Source: Bacteroidota bacterium
Lineage (GTDB): Bacteria; Bacteroidota; Bacteroidia; Chitinophagales; LD1
NCBI GenBank assembly: GCA_018267365.1
Contig: JAFDYQ010000008.1
Location: 62,001 to 126,000 of the forward strand
Length of the DNA: 64,000 nt
Direction of reading: 5' to 3'
Each line of letters begins with the position of its first letter. The stretch's first letter is position 1. The position numbers and the translations under genes were made by a program. This document shows, piece after piece, positions 25,784 to 34,352 of the stretch. The notes under the pieces were generated by a model. It was given only the letters and a program-made list of their open reading frames with translations, did no database searches and was not told the DNA's origin.

Positions 25784-26164
25784 ATGAAACGATGGACCTA
25801 TCCCTGCATTATCCTGTCATTGCTGGCTATCAGCTCGTGCAGAAAAGACACCAATCCCGCCGATGCCCTGGCTGGCACCTACCGCAGTACTGACAGCTAT
25901 ACCACTACTATCAAATCCCGGGAGGATCACAGCATAGAGATAAGCTACTTTAACTATGGCATCGTATCACAACTCAGTGGCAGCAACGACTTTGCTTTTG
26001 ACGAGACAGATTCTATAAATGGCGCTCAGGAAAGATTTATAGGCGGAGGGCAAGTCAAAGACAATATCCTAACCTGGCAAATGTCGGTCACCATTACCAG
26101 CGGTAGCGGTACGAATAACCATTATGAGCACATTTATAGTTTCACCGGAGTGAGAGTGCCATAG
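25784..26164 (+). CDS. Small lipoprotein, unknown function
   Basis: A 126-residue protein with a lipoprotein signal peptide; the lipobox is ISSC with the Cys at about residue 19, followed by RKD. The mature part is predicted to be mainly beta strands, with alternating polar and hydrophobic residues and many Ser and Thr. It resembles, in size and layout, single-domain lipocalin-like lipoproteins of this phylum, but I see no diagnostic motif. It stands alone between the HxlR gene and a convergent broken TonB-like gene. Confidence 0.8.
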   Translation: MKRWTYPCIILSLLAISSCRKDTNPADALAGTYRSTDSYTTTIKSREDHSIEISYFNYGIVSQLSGSNDFAFDETDSINGAQERFIGGGQVKDNILTWQMSVTITSGSGTNNHYEHIYSFTGVRVP

Positions 26165-26278
26165 TAGGTGATCGGGTATATATCAGTCCAGCATTTACAG
26201 GTGTGATAATGTCATTTTATAGATCCGCAAGCTGGCTATACCTTCGTTCAATGATTTTTTGCGTAAGGCGCGAAGACG

Positions 26279-26686
26279 CTATTGTCTAAAAGTAGTATGC
26301 GGCAGTACAAACACTACTGGCATCGTATAGGTAGCTTCTACCGGTCGGCCATGCGCCCGTGCGGGGATAAAGGCAGGCAGCAAGCCAGCTATGCGCCGCG
26401 CCTCGCGGGCCAATGGGATGGACTTTGCTTTGACATGGATATCTGATAGCCTACCATCTGTATGCACCACAAAAGACACGTAGACAGTACCCTGCTGATG
26501 CAGGATAATGGCAGAGTCAGGATAATGGATACTGCGCTGGACGAACCGCAGCAGCGAGTCTCGCCCGGCGGGATAGTCCGGGGCCTGCTCATAGTACTCC
26601 TCCCTGTCACCCGAGGGTAAGATGCGCACCTGAGCCTTGCTCAGTCCTGATACCAGGATGACGACCTAAAGAAATATAAATCGCAT
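26279..26686 (-). pseudogene. TonB C-terminal-domain protein interrupted by an amber codon in its signal peptide
   Basis: From the ATG at 26686 the frame reads MRFIFL, then TAG (26668-26666), then VVILVSGLSKAQ and 116 more residues. The pieces on both sides of the stop make one normal signal peptide ending in KAQ. The rest (residues about 40-135) is a TonB C-terminal domain with GTVYVSFVVHTDGRLSD as its typical strand-turn-strand, the part that contacts TonB-dependent receptors. A GTG at 26629 could start a cytoplasmic version, without export. So the gene is either inactivated by a single change or affected by a sequencing error. Confidence 0.7.
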
Positions 26687-26784
26687 GAATCTAAGATGCC
26701 GTGGCCGCGTCTTTTTCATAAAGCATCTGGAGACAAGATGGAGATATGCCCAGGCAGACAGACAGTTTGCATGTAGGCAATGGA

Positions 26785-27006
26785 TCAGTCCAGCATATAC
26801 CACTGATTCTTTTCATCCACCGCATAGCTCAGGCTATTGCTCATCTCATGTACCTCGCGGCCGGTGGCGGGATCTGTGTAGGTCCTGCGCTCATAGATGG
26901 GTATGCCGTTATTCTCGCGGGTCAGGTACTGGATCAGGGCGGCCATAGTGGGCGGTATCTCGTGCAGCCACTGGTCCTCATACTCTCTGGTGAATCCTCT
27001 GCTCAT
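26785..27006 (-). CDS. Small hypothetical protein
   Basis: A 73-residue soluble protein that I do not assign to a family. It has normal amino-acid usage for a real gene, with an N-terminal helix (DQWLHEIPPTMAALIQYLTRENN) and a strand-rich second half (GIPIYERRTYTDPATGREV, then NSLSYAVDEKNQWYMLD). It lies on the same strand as the broken TonB-like gene (98 bases away) and the SUMF1-type gene (55 bases away). No signal peptide or membrane segment is present. Confidence 0.6.
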   Translation of the reverse strand: MSRGFTREYEDQWLHEIPPTMAALIQYLTRENNGIPIYERRTYTDPATGREVHEMSNSLSYAVDEKNQWYMLD

Positions 27007-27061
27007 ATCTGTTCTTTACCTGCTTGCGGCAAAAGCTATACCTAAACAACAAAACACTTTG

Positions 27062-27868
27062 CTACCAGATGATAGGCCGGAAGCCCACCATACTGTTTCC
27101 CTTCGCCGTGTTATAGTTCTCATGTTCGCTGATTTTGATTCCTTCCCGGCTACTCCAGTAGCTGCCCCCCTTCGTATAATCGTGGTCGGCGATCATTTCG
27201 GCCACATTACCAGCCATATTATACAACTTGTAACCATTCGGTAGATATGACTCTGCCGGAGCTGTGATATCGGCATGGTCATTAAATTTGGTCGTATCCA
27301 CTGGTGGAGTGTCCAGATCACCTACTCTGCGATAATTGGCCAGGTAGGTACCCTTATATTGTCCCTTTTCAGCCTTGGTGGTCTTGCCCTTCCAGGGATA
27401 GATGGCTGTGGAGTCCCCCCCACGCGCGGCATAGTCCCACTGCTCCTCGGTAGGGAGGCTCACGTGCAGGTTGCGGCCACCCTTTTTGATCTTACCAGCC
27501 AGCCACTCGCAGTAGAGATAAGCGCCTCTCTTTGAGACACAGACCATCGGATAGTGGTCATAGGCCTTTTGATGAAAATAGTTTTCAGCCCAGACCGGAT
27601 TGGGAACCGGTTGGTTCCACTGAGTACTATCCGGCCAGGCGGCTTTGAGTCTTGCTGTATCTCCACTGGCCCGCAGCGCATCCAGAAACTCCCGGTACTG
27701 TGCATTGGTTACTTCGGTAGCCGACATGTAAAATTGGGGGATCTCCTTGCCTTCCACCTTTCCCGCAGGGATGGTCACATAGCCCGTCACCCCTTCGCCA
27801 AATGATTTTTGGGCAAAAGAGGAGGCGCAGAGCAACAAAGTAATGAGGAATAGTAGGGATTGTTTCAT
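27062..27868 (-). CDS. SUMF1/FGE-sulfatase family protein, secreted
   Basis: A 268-residue protein with a signal peptide (ends SSFAQ, about residue 19) and a formylglycine-generating-enzyme fold. Typical blocks are FYMSATEVTNAQYREFL, LPTEEQWDYAARGGD, YNMAGNVAEMIAD and the end KGNSMVGFRPI. The catalytic Cys pair of true sulfatase-activating enzymes is missing near the C-terminus, so it is probably a binding or structural member. The type IX secretion/gliding proteins GldK/PorK share this fold, but the usual neighbours GldLMN are absent, so this is a separate relative. Confidence 0.85.
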   Translation of the reverse strand: MKQSLLFLITLLLCASSFAQKSFGEGVTGYVTIPAGKVEGKEIPQFYMSATEVTNAQYREFLDALRASGDTARLKAAWPDSTQWNQPVPNPVWAENYFHQKAYDHYPMVCVSKRGAYLYCEWLAGKIKKGGRNLHVSLPTEEQWDYAARGGDSTAIYPWKGKTTKAEKGQYKGTYLANYRRVGDLDTPPVDTTKFNDHADITAPAESYLPNGYKLYNMAGNVAEMIADHDYTKGGSYWSSREGIKISEHENYNTAKGNSMVGFRPIIW

Positions 27869-27908
27869 GGTTTAGTTTATTGGTATCAACGATAGTTTAA
27901 CTATTTTA

Positions 27909-28523
27909 TTATTTCTTCTCGTATTTCCAGTTGCGGGATTTGCCCTCGGCTATCCACTCAAGAGCGGTCTCCAGTCGCTTGGTGCGGGTAGGCTCGGTCT
28001 TGGCCTCTTCCAGCCAGCGTACATATTCCCTGCGCGCTCCTGCGGCCAGGGTCTCAAAACCCTTGTGCGCGGCCTTGTTCTTTTTGAGCGCAGCAGCGAG
28101 GTAGTCAGGTATGTCTATAGCTTTTGCCTGTACTTTTGGCCTGCTTAGCTTGACGCCGCTGTTTATAAGGGCCATTGCTTCTTTTATGTAACTTTTCAGT
28201 ATCCTGTCAGATGGCAGATCACCGACCGCTGTGAGCCGGCCTAGCTGACCGTGCGCTTCTTTGTTTTTGCCATCTTGCAGAATGCCTTCGGGGTCTTTCA
28301 TCTCCTTTTGCAGCCAGAATCCAAAGGTGCAGTGCTGCTTGAAGCCTGCCATCATACACAGGTTGCCGTCCTTGTACTCAAAGAAGAGGTGCCCCCATTT
28401 GATGGTCTCCTTTGCCTCAGGGCAGGTCTTATGTACCAGTGCTCTGATATGTTCCAATATAGGCTTAGCAAAGGGCTGAGCCTGGTCTATGTAGGTATCA
28501 AAGCGTGGATCAAGAGTAGCCAT
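27909..28523 (-). CDS. DUF1801/YdeI-OmpD-associated family protein
   Basis: A 204-residue cytoplasmic protein with two parts. Residues about 15-115 form a DUF1801 domain (ETIKWGHLFFEYKDGNLCMMAGFKQHC is a recognisable part, written here in two pieces: ETIKWGHLFFEYK and CMMAGFKQHC). The C-terminal 65 residues are the helical YdeI tail, with LAAALKKNKAAHKGFETLA and YVRWLEEAKTEPTRTKRL. The family is linked to antimicrobial-peptide or bacteriocin tolerance in enteric bacteria, but its biochemical role is unknown. It appears to be a single-gene unit with an AT-rich upstream region. Confidence 0.88.
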   Translation of the reverse strand: MATLDPRFDTYIDQAQPFAKPILEHIRALVHKTCPEAKETIKWGHLFFEYKDGNLCMMAGFKQHCTFGFWLQKEMKDPEGILQDGKNKEAHGQLGRLTAVGDLPSDRILKSYIKEAMALINSGVKLSRPKVQAKAIDIPDYLAAALKKNKAAHKGFETLAAGARREYVRWLEEAKTEPTRTKRLETALEWIAEGKSRNWKYEKK

Positions 28524-28617
28524 ATTAATTCTGATTAATCTAAAGTAAATTCTATTTATAATACAATAAACAAAACTGAATCAACATCTTAATTAAGGTG
28601 AGGCAAAGCAAATAAAA

Positions 28618-29694
28618 CTAGTCGTCCGCTATATCGGCTCGCTGCTCCATGGTCTGCCAGTAGCGGCGCCACTTATCCAGTACTCCGGCAAAATCTGCCG
28701 GCAGGGGCTGCTCAAAAAACATATTCTGACCGGTGGCGGGATGCACAAAGCCGAGCGTGGCGGCGTGGAGCGCCTGTCTGGGCATGATCTCAAAACAGTT
28801 ATTGATAAATTGCTTGTACTTGCTATAGACAGTCCCCTTAAGGATTTGGTCGCCGCCGTAGCGGGCATCGTTAAAGAGGGTATGCCCTATGTACTTCATA
28901 TGCACCCTGATCTGATGGGTACGTCCCGTTTCCAGTTTGCACTGTACCAAGGTCACATAGTTGAGCCGCTCCAGTACCTCATAATGCGTAACCGCATGTT
29001 TACCCTGATCGCCCTCCGGATATACCTCAAACTGGCGTCGGTCCCGGTGATCGCGTCCGATATTGCCGGTAATGGTGCCACGGTCTTCCTCCACATTGCC
29101 CCAGGCCAGTGCCTTGTACAGCCGCTGTATCGTTCTGTCAAAGAATTGCTTGCCCAGGTGTGCCAGAGTGTATTCGGTCTTGGCTATGACCATCAGGCCG
29201 CTAGTGTCCTTATCTATCCTGTGTACCAGGCCCGGACGGTATGACTGACCGGCACTAGGTAGATTTTCAAAGTGATACATCAGGGCATTGATCAGAGTTC
29301 CATTATAGTTGCCCAATCCGGGATGGCAGACCAGCCCCGGCTGCTTATTGATCACCAGCAGGTGGTCATCCTCATAGATGATGTCCAGTGGAATATTTTC
29401 CGGCAGGAGTCCATACTCATGCTCAGGTTTGGGGATGATGATCTGTATATCATCCAGCGGGCGGATCTTGTAGTTAGATTTGATGGGCTTGCCATTGACC
29501 AGTATCGAACCCGCCTCGGCAGCATTCTGGATACGTGTGCGGGATACATCAGCCCCTAGTCGGGTAGACAGAAACTTGTCTATACGGATAGTTTCCTGCC
29601 CTTTGTCTACCGTAAACCGGAACTGCTCGATCAGGTCTTCGGGCTGGTCCTCCCCTGTCGGGTCCAGTCTGATATCGTCATCTTCTTCTGCCAT
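28618..29694 (-). CDS. rluD: Pseudouridine synthase, RluA/RluD family
   Basis: A 358-residue enzyme that converts uridine to pseudouridine in RNA, most likely in 23S rRNA helix 69 if it is a true RluD. An acidic N-terminal tail is followed by an S4 domain (about residues 35-90, with RIDKFLSTRL) and the catalytic domain with HRIDKDTSGLM, where the Asp is the nucleophile. It starts two bases after the stop of the phosphoglucose isomerase gene, so the two genes share a transcript. Confidence 0.92.
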   Translation of the reverse strand: MAEEDDDIRLDPTGEDQPEDLIEQFRFTVDKGQETIRIDKFLSTRLGADVSRTRIQNAAEAGSILVNGKPIKSNYKIRPLDDIQIIIPKPEHEYGLLPENIPLDIIYEDDHLLVINKQPGLVCHPGLGNYNGTLINALMYHFENLPSAGQSYRPGLVHRIDKDTSGLMVIAKTEYTLAHLGKQFFDRTIQRLYKALAWGNVEEDRGTITGNIGRDHRDRRQFEVYPEGDQGKHAVTHYEVLERLNYVTLVQCKLETGRTHQIRVHMKYIGHTLFNDARYGGDQILKGTVYSKYKQFINNCFEIMPRQALHAATLGFVHPATGQNMFFEQPLPADFAGVLDKWRRYWQTMEQRADIADD

Positions 29695-29696
29695 TG

Positions 29697-30686
29697 CTAT
29701 TGAGCCACCGAGCTGAGATGCCCCTTCAGTGCGTCTATGACATTGACTTCTGTAGCATCTACACCGTGCTCCAGCGCCATGTAGTATGACAGCCAGTCAC
29801 CAAAATGTACATGGTAGAAGTACTGCTGCAGCAGGCTGTCGCCCTTGGCGCGCACCTCATAGAGCGCGCTGACATGGTCAGCTACAGTAGGCTTTATAAA
29901 GTCAAAACGCAGCACATTACGCGGATTTTCAAAGTCGGTACGGAGATACAGCGCCGCCAGTGTGTCATTCTTAAATCTCCAGCCCACCAGCTCATTGTGG
30001 TTTAGCTCCGGTATGACATTGATCCAGCAGTTGGACTTGGCATTTTCATTGATCTGCTGCTTCAGACGCAGGGCCACGCTTTTGATGCGGTCCTCGGCAT
30101 AAGCTATTACCGTTTTGTCACCTAATTTTTTGGCCAGTGTCTGACTTTCGGTTTTGATCTCAGCCTGATTTTGCATGAGAAACTCAGATATGCCGGCCAT
30201 CTCCTCGCCTACTGTCAGATCTATGAGGCCAAAACTATCCAGCACATAAAACAGTATGGTAGAGCCAAAACCCAGCGTGGTACGCGGAGGGAAGCCCCCT
30301 GGCAATTCTATAAAGTCAAAGCTATTGGCTGTAGCCAATTCCTTCAGTCTACCACCGGAGGCGATACAGACTGGTTTCAGGCCACGGCGTATAGCCTCCT
30401 CTGCGCAGCTCAAGGTCTCCTCCGTATTGCCGGAGTACGAGCAGAGGATCAGCAGGGTATCTGCATCCGCAAAGGCGGGCAGTTCATAGCCCTTGTTGAC
30501 TACTATCGGTACGGTGATCTCGGCTGCGGTGAGGTCTGTGACCAGATCGCCGCCTATGCCGGAGCCCCCGAGGCCACAGATGAGTACATTCTGTATAGAT
30601 GTCTCCCTAAGGGAGAGTTTGACATTTTCTGTGATCCTGATAGCCTCCAGGATATGCTGAGGGAAGGCCGCTATAAGTTTTTCCAT
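29697..30686 (-). CDS. Bifunctional phosphoglucose/phosphomannose isomerase (SIS domain)
   Basis: A 329-residue isomerase that interconverts glucose 6-phosphate (and mannose 6-phosphate) with fructose 6-phosphate. It has two SIS domains; the first carries CGLGGSGIGGDL near residues 37-48 and the sugar-binding SYSGNTEET near 89-97. The catalytic PELNHNE motif is near residue 226 and the general-base HGVDATEVN near the C-terminus. It heads a two-gene unit with rluD. The length fits the archaeal/bacterial bifunctional family rather than classical Pgi. Confidence 0.9.
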   Translation of the reverse strand: MEKLIAAFPQHILEAIRITENVKLSLRETSIQNVLICGLGGSGIGGDLVTDLTAAEITVPIVVNKGYELPAFADADTLLILCSYSGNTEETLSCAEEAIRRGLKPVCIASGGRLKELATANSFDFIELPGGFPPRTTLGFGSTILFYVLDSFGLIDLTVGEEMAGISEFLMQNQAEIKTESQTLAKKLGDKTVIAYAEDRIKSVALRLKQQINENAKSNCWINVIPELNHNELVGWRFKNDTLAALYLRTDFENPRNVLRFDFIKPTVADHVSALYEVRAKGDSLLQQYFYHVHFGDWLSYYMALEHGVDATEVNVIDALKGHLSSVAQ

Positions 30687-30805
30687 CGGGGATGATTGAT
30701 TTTTGGACTGGCAAATATAGCAATGCTGCGGTATAAGTCATGCCTCAGGGAGGTACCCCCTGCCAGTAGTGCAGGTCAGTAGCTATGCTGTGCAGGCCCT
30801 CTATT

Positions 30806-30834
30806 AAAAAAGATGCTGCCTGATGTAGCAGCAT
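30806..30834 (-). terminator. Terminator of the Pro/Tyr-rich small protein gene
   Basis: ATGCTGC (30813-30819) pairs with GCAGCAT (30828-30834); on the minus strand the stem is followed by a T run (30806-30811). Confidence 0.8.
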
Positions 30835-30862
30835 TCTTGTGATTCGTTTAGTACCAGTCTGG

Positions 30863-31126
30863 CTAGTATACTCTCTGTCTGATATAGTGGCCGGGCACCC
30901 ACTCGCGGCCATAGGGAGTATAGCGCCAGTGGGGCTGCACCCAAATATCTCTGTATACAGGGGCGGCATAGTAGGGCCGGTAGAAAGGTGCAGGTACGGG
31001 CATCGGCCTGACCGGGGCGCAATAAGGGCGTGGCGCATAATACCTGTGCCAGCCACGAGCGGCGGCATCTGTAGAAAGGGCAAGACCCGTAATAAGGATC
31101 AAAGAAAGCAGCATGAACCTTTTCAT
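30863..31126 (-). CDS. Small secreted protein rich in Pro, Tyr, Arg
   Basis: An 87-residue protein with a signal peptide (MKRFMLLSLILITGLALSTDAAA). The mature part is only about 64 residues and is full of Tyr, Pro, Arg and His, ending WRYTPYGREWVPGHYIRQ, similar in style to the WVPGHW-type repeats of small envelope proteins. It is flanked by its own terminator. The opposite strand also has open frames, but only this one has a signal peptide and a fitting terminator. Function is unknown. Confidence 0.75.
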   Translation of the reverse strand: MKRFMLLSLILITGLALSTDAAARGWHRYYAPRPYCAPVRPMPVPAPFYRPYYAAPVYRDIWVQPHWRYTPYGREWVPGHYIRQRVY

Positions 31127-31235
31127 AATCTGAAGTTTTGGTGCGTGAAATGTTGGATGCCAAAAGACAGTACAGGTTTAATGCCAGTACTGTGCTTACG
31201 GATTGTTATTAACATTTTTAATGAGGCCGCATCAA

Positions 31236-31272
31236 AACAAAAGAGCTACCCGGGCAGAGTAGCTCTTTTTAT
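31236..31272 (-). terminator. Terminator of the H1-like/DksA gene
   Basis: AAGAGCTAC pairs with GTAGCTCTT around a GC-rich loop; T-rich tails are found on both strands, so it can act in both directions. Confidence 0.8.
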
Positions 31273-31292
31273 AAATTTCATCAGGGATGCTT

Positions 31293-32405
31293 TTAGTCTT
31301 CTGAACCAAAACCCTCACCCTCCGAGCCCATATGGGCTGAAGATGGTGCGCTACCTGTACCGGAGTCATCAGATCCCTTGCGGTTCATCTTAGCCTCCAT
31401 ACTCAGGGTGGCGTGCGGTACTACCCGGAGCCTGTTTTTATCTATCAGTTTGCCGGTGGCGCGACAGATGCCGTAAGTTTTATTTTCTATGCGTACGAGG
31501 GCCATCTCCAGATCACGTATGAATTTATTGAGGCGGGCTATCTGGTTCATCAGATATTCCATCTCTGATGTGTCAGAGCCCTCCTCCATGTTCCATGATT
31601 TATTGCCCACCTGGCTTTCTGTGTGGCTCTCCAGAGAGTCTTTCAGATTGCTTAGCTCTTCACGAGAGGCGGCCAGCTTTTTGTCAATGATTTCTTTGAA
31701 TTCTTTCAGCTCCGCGTCGCTATATCTCAGCGTCGGAAACTCGTAATGCGTTTGCTCCATTTTTTCCTCTTCAGGCTTTTGAATTGTGATCAATGCTTTA
31801 GCCGGCAGTTCGGACCTTACGATCCGCTTACCTTCATATCTTTCTACTGGTTTGCTTCCTTTCCCTGACTTCTTAGACGATTGTCCTGCACTTTTGACCG
31901 GCGCAGCTACCTTCGTCTCTATGGTCTTAGGCTTTTCTACTGCTTTCACAGGTTGCTTGGCTGTCGGAGCAGCCTTCTTGGCTACCGGAGCGGCTACCTT
32001 CTTAGGCGCTGGAGCAGCTTTTTTAGCCACTGGCTTGGCTACCGGTTTTGCAGTTGGCTTCACCGCCTTTTTAGGTGCAGGTTTTACAGCCTTTTTCGCT
32101 AACGGTTTGGCTGCTTTCTTTATTGCTTTAGGTGGAGCTGGCTTGGATGCCTTTTTTGCTACAGGTTTTACAGCCTTCTTAGGGGTTGGCTTTACTACCT
32201 TCTTTGGTGCCGGTTTCGCCACCTTTTTTGGGGCAGCCTTCTTGGCTACCTTTTTGGGAGCAGCTTTTACAGCTTTCTTAGCAGCTGGTTTTGCAGTCTT
32301 CTTCGCGGCCGGTTTCGTTACCTTCTTTGCCACAGGCTTTGCCTTAGATGCCGGTTTGGTAGCTTTCTTTGCCGCAGATTTTACTGTCTTCTTGCTCTTT
32401 GCCAT
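31293..32405 (-). CDS. Histone H1-like Lys/Ala/Pro-rich protein fused to a DksA/TraR-type domain
   Basis: A 370-residue protein in two very different parts. Residues 1 to about 190 are a low-complexity chain of PAKKA-, APKKV- and KPVAKK-type repeats like eukaryotic H1 tails and bacterial AlgP/Hc1, expected to bind DNA. Residues about 215-350 are a DksA/TraR-like coiled coil and finger (KNKTYGICRATGKLI, then RLRVVPHATLS). Only one of the four zinc Cys is present, as I recall for Bacteroidota members. DksA-like proteins bind the secondary channel of RNA polymerase. The ATG at 32405 (MAKSKK) is chosen over an upstream start at 32462. A tether of a polymerase factor to the nucleoid is inference. 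Confidence 0.88.
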   Translation of the reverse strand: MAKSKKTVKSAAKKATKPASKAKPVAKKVTKPAAKKTAKPAAKKAVKAAPKKVAKKAAPKKVAKPAPKKVVKPTPKKAVKPVAKKASKPAPPKAIKKAAKPLAKKAVKPAPKKAVKPTAKPVAKPVAKKAAPAPKKVAAPVAKKAAPTAKQPVKAVEKPKTIETKVAAPVKSAGQSSKKSGKGSKPVERYEGKRIVRSELPAKALITIQKPEEEKMEQTHYEFPTLRYSDAELKEFKEIIDKKLAASREELSNLKDSLESHTESQVGNKSWNMEEGSDTSEMEYLMNQIARLNKFIRDLEMALVRIENKTYGICRATGKLIDKNRLRVVPHATLSMEAKMNRKGSDDSGTGSAPSSAHMGSEGEGFGSED

Positions 32406-32483
32406 GTCCATTAAATTTTGCGCGAAATTAGTTATTTTATTAAAAACCAATACAATAGCCATCTTGCCTTTTTAACGAAGGCG

Positions 32484-32491
32484 CAAATATA
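32484..32491 (-). promoter_or_regulatory. -7 box for the H1-like/DksA gene
   Basis: TATATTTG on the minus strand, between the LytTR regulator stop and the fusion gene, giving a leader of about 75 bases. No good -33 TTTG is seen. Confidence 0.5.
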
Positions 32492-32502
32492 AATTATTTG
32501 TG

Positions 32503-33207
32503 CTATAGTTTCAGCTTCTGGCGTACCTCGTCTTTATACACCTTGCCTATAGGCAGTGCGCTGCCGTCATTGAGAGATACCATATTCCCGCTCACAGCCC
32601 GTATCAGGGCCGTATTGAGGATATAGGATTTATGTATCCGGATAAACTGATCTGCAGGTAGCATCTTCTCCAGATTCTTCAGTGCCTCGAGAGTCACTAC
32701 AAAGTTCCCCTTATCCAGTATGATCTTGACATACTCGCCCAGGCCCTCTATGTACTTGATCTCTTTGAAAAATATCTTGACGATCTTGTAGTCAGACTTG
32801 ACCATGATATAGTCCGGCTTTTCTGTGATAGCAGTGGAGTCCTGATGTTTGTACTTCAGGTAGGCTTTGGCACGCTCCATGGCATGATTGAAGCGCTCAA
32901 AGGAGAATGGCTTCACCAGATAATCCACCACATCCAGATTGAAGGCATCGAGTGCCATGTCATGATTGGCCGTGGTGATGATCGTCACCGGCTTTACGGG
33001 CAGTTTTTTCAGCATCTCGATACCGGTCATACCAGGCATCTGTATATCCAGAAACATAAGGTCCACCTTTTCCTTTTCCAGCACGGCTACTGCTTCTGCT
33101 GCATTGCTGCACTTGGCCACAACCTCGCATTCTGATAGCTTGAGCGTAAAATTCTCCAGGATCTTTAATGATGGATATTCATCATCTACGAGCAGTGTAC
33201 GGATCAT
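32503..33207 (-). CDS. LytTR response regulator
   Basis: A 234-residue two-component regulator. The receiver domain (1-120) has the phosphorylation site D54 in MFLDIQMPGMTG and the conserved Lys in VDYLVKPFSFERF. The LytTR DNA-binding domain (about 135-234) contains IKYIEGLGEYVKI and FIRIHKSYILN. It follows the sensor kinase gene by 44 bases, so the two form a LytS/LytR-like pair. The targets are not known; related Bacteroidota pairs often act on neighbouring or envelope genes. Confidence 0.95.
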   Translation of the reverse strand: MIRTLLVDDEYPSLKILENFTLKLSECEVVAKCSNAAEAVAVLEKEKVDLMFLDIQMPGMTGIEMLKKLPVKPVTIITTANHDMALDAFNLDVVDYLVKPFSFERFNHAMERAKAYLKYKHQDSTAITEKPDYIMVKSDYKIVKIFFKEIKYIEGLGEYVKIILDKGNFVVTLEALKNLEKMLPADQFIRIHKSYILNTALIRAVSGNMVSLNDGSALPIGKVYKDEVRQKLKL

Positions 33208-33251
33208 GTGGCTGGTGTTTAGTGGATTGACGAATGAAGATAGATAAAAGT

Positions 33252-34319
33252 TTAGCGCGGCAAAGGAATTTTCATAGCAGCGGAGAAGATATTTTTCTCA
33301 TCCTCAAACTTGATCTGGCCGGAGGGCTCATAGTTGATCTGAAAGCGGCGTTTCAGGTTTTGTATACCTATACCGCCGGGGCCTTTGAGCGGCTCGAGAA
33401 TAGGTGATTTGCTGTTCTTCACACTAAAGTAGATGTACGAGCTACGCGCTACGCAGGTTATGTCGAGAAAGGCTTTCTTATTGGTGCCAAAGTCCCCATG
33501 TTTGAAAGCATTCTCCACGAGCGGCGTGAAGAGGTTCGGCACGATCATCTTGTCTTTCAGCTCCCCTTTCACCACAAAGCGGACATCTACCGGATCGGGA
33601 TACTTCAATTGAAAAAGTTCGATGATCGAGGATATGCACTTGACCTCACTCTCCAGCGCTACGAATGGATGGTTGCAATCGTAGAGCATATACCTGAGCA
33701 GTTCGGACAGCTTCAGGATCATGTCAGGTGTATTGGGGCTATTCTCCAGCGAGAGGCTATAGATATTGTTGATACTATTGAAGAGGAAATGCGGATTGAT
33801 CTGCTCGCGGAGAAACTTCAATTCCGCCTCAAACTTGATGGCTTTGAGTTCCAGCAGCTCCCGCTCAAAATAGTAGCGAGACATAGACATACGCAGCAGC
33901 GTACTGAGCATAAGGAAGATGAAGCAGGAAATGGCGATGAGCACTACGTACCGCACGTTGTATGTATACAGCTTGATGCTATCGGGCACAGAGAAAAACG
34001 TAACCTCGATGAAGTACTGCAGTGGTGTGGCCAGTATCATCATGCCTATCATGGCAAAAGCATACGACCTCAGGTCTCCCCGCTCAAAATACTCGGGCAT
34101 GATCCAGAGGAAGTTGATGTAAAACACGAGCGAGTTGAAGATCACGATCAGCAGGTTCCGCTGCAGCGCATACTGTAGGGGTAGGGACTGTGTCGCGATG
34201 AAAGTGAGAAATGCGAAATAGAGTACCCAGAAGATAATGTGCATGAGCACATTCATCCTGCCGGGGCGCACCCTATTGAGGCTGTCAGATATCTCGTTCA
34301 GCTTATTTTTCAGAGCCAT
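33252..34319 (-). CDS. Membrane sensor histidine kinase, LytS/YehU type
   Basis: A 355-residue kinase with four predicted transmembrane segments in the first 145 residues and no periplasmic sensor domain of any size. The His_kinase motif LREQINPHFLFNSINNIYSL contains the phosphorylated H177. The ATP-binding region includes PNLFTPLVENAFKHG and GPGGIGIQNLKRRF. It works with the LytTR regulator encoded immediately downstream. The signal it senses is unknown; it would have to act within or near the membrane. Confidence 0.95.
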   Translation of the reverse strand: MALKNKLNEISDSLNRVRPGRMNVLMHIIFWVLYFAFLTFIATQSLPLQYALQRNLLIVIFNSLVFYINFLWIMPEYFERGDLRSYAFAMIGMMILATPLQYFIEVTFFSVPDSIKLYTYNVRYVVLIAISCFIFLMLSTLLRMSMSRYYFERELLELKAIKFEAELKFLREQINPHFLFNSINNIYSLSLENSPNTPDMILKLSELLRYMLYDCNHPFVALESEVKCISSIIELFQLKYPDPVDVRFVVKGELKDKMIVPNLFTPLVENAFKHGDFGTNKKAFLDITCVARSSYIYFSVKNSKSPILEPLKGPGGIGIQNLKRRFQINYEPSGQIKFEDEKNIFSAAMKIPLPR

Positions 34320-34352
34320 ACCGCTAAAATATCAAAATAATCTGCCAGAGAC

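Noticed and set aside
26685-26948. Plus-strand frame opposite the small hypothetical gene
   Set aside because: Rich in Arg, Cys and Trp as expected for an antisense frame; the minus-strand protein has better composition and context.
27062-27868. GldK/PorK of the type IX secretion system
   Set aside because: Same fold, but no gldLMN neighbours and a shorter sequence without a lipobox.
31786-32475. Open frame of 229 codons on the plus strand opposite the Lys/Ala-rich tail
   Set aside because: It is the complement of AAG/GCC/CCN-rich codons; the protein would be an implausible Phe/Ala/Gly chain, and the minus-strand gene has a clear DksA-like domain.
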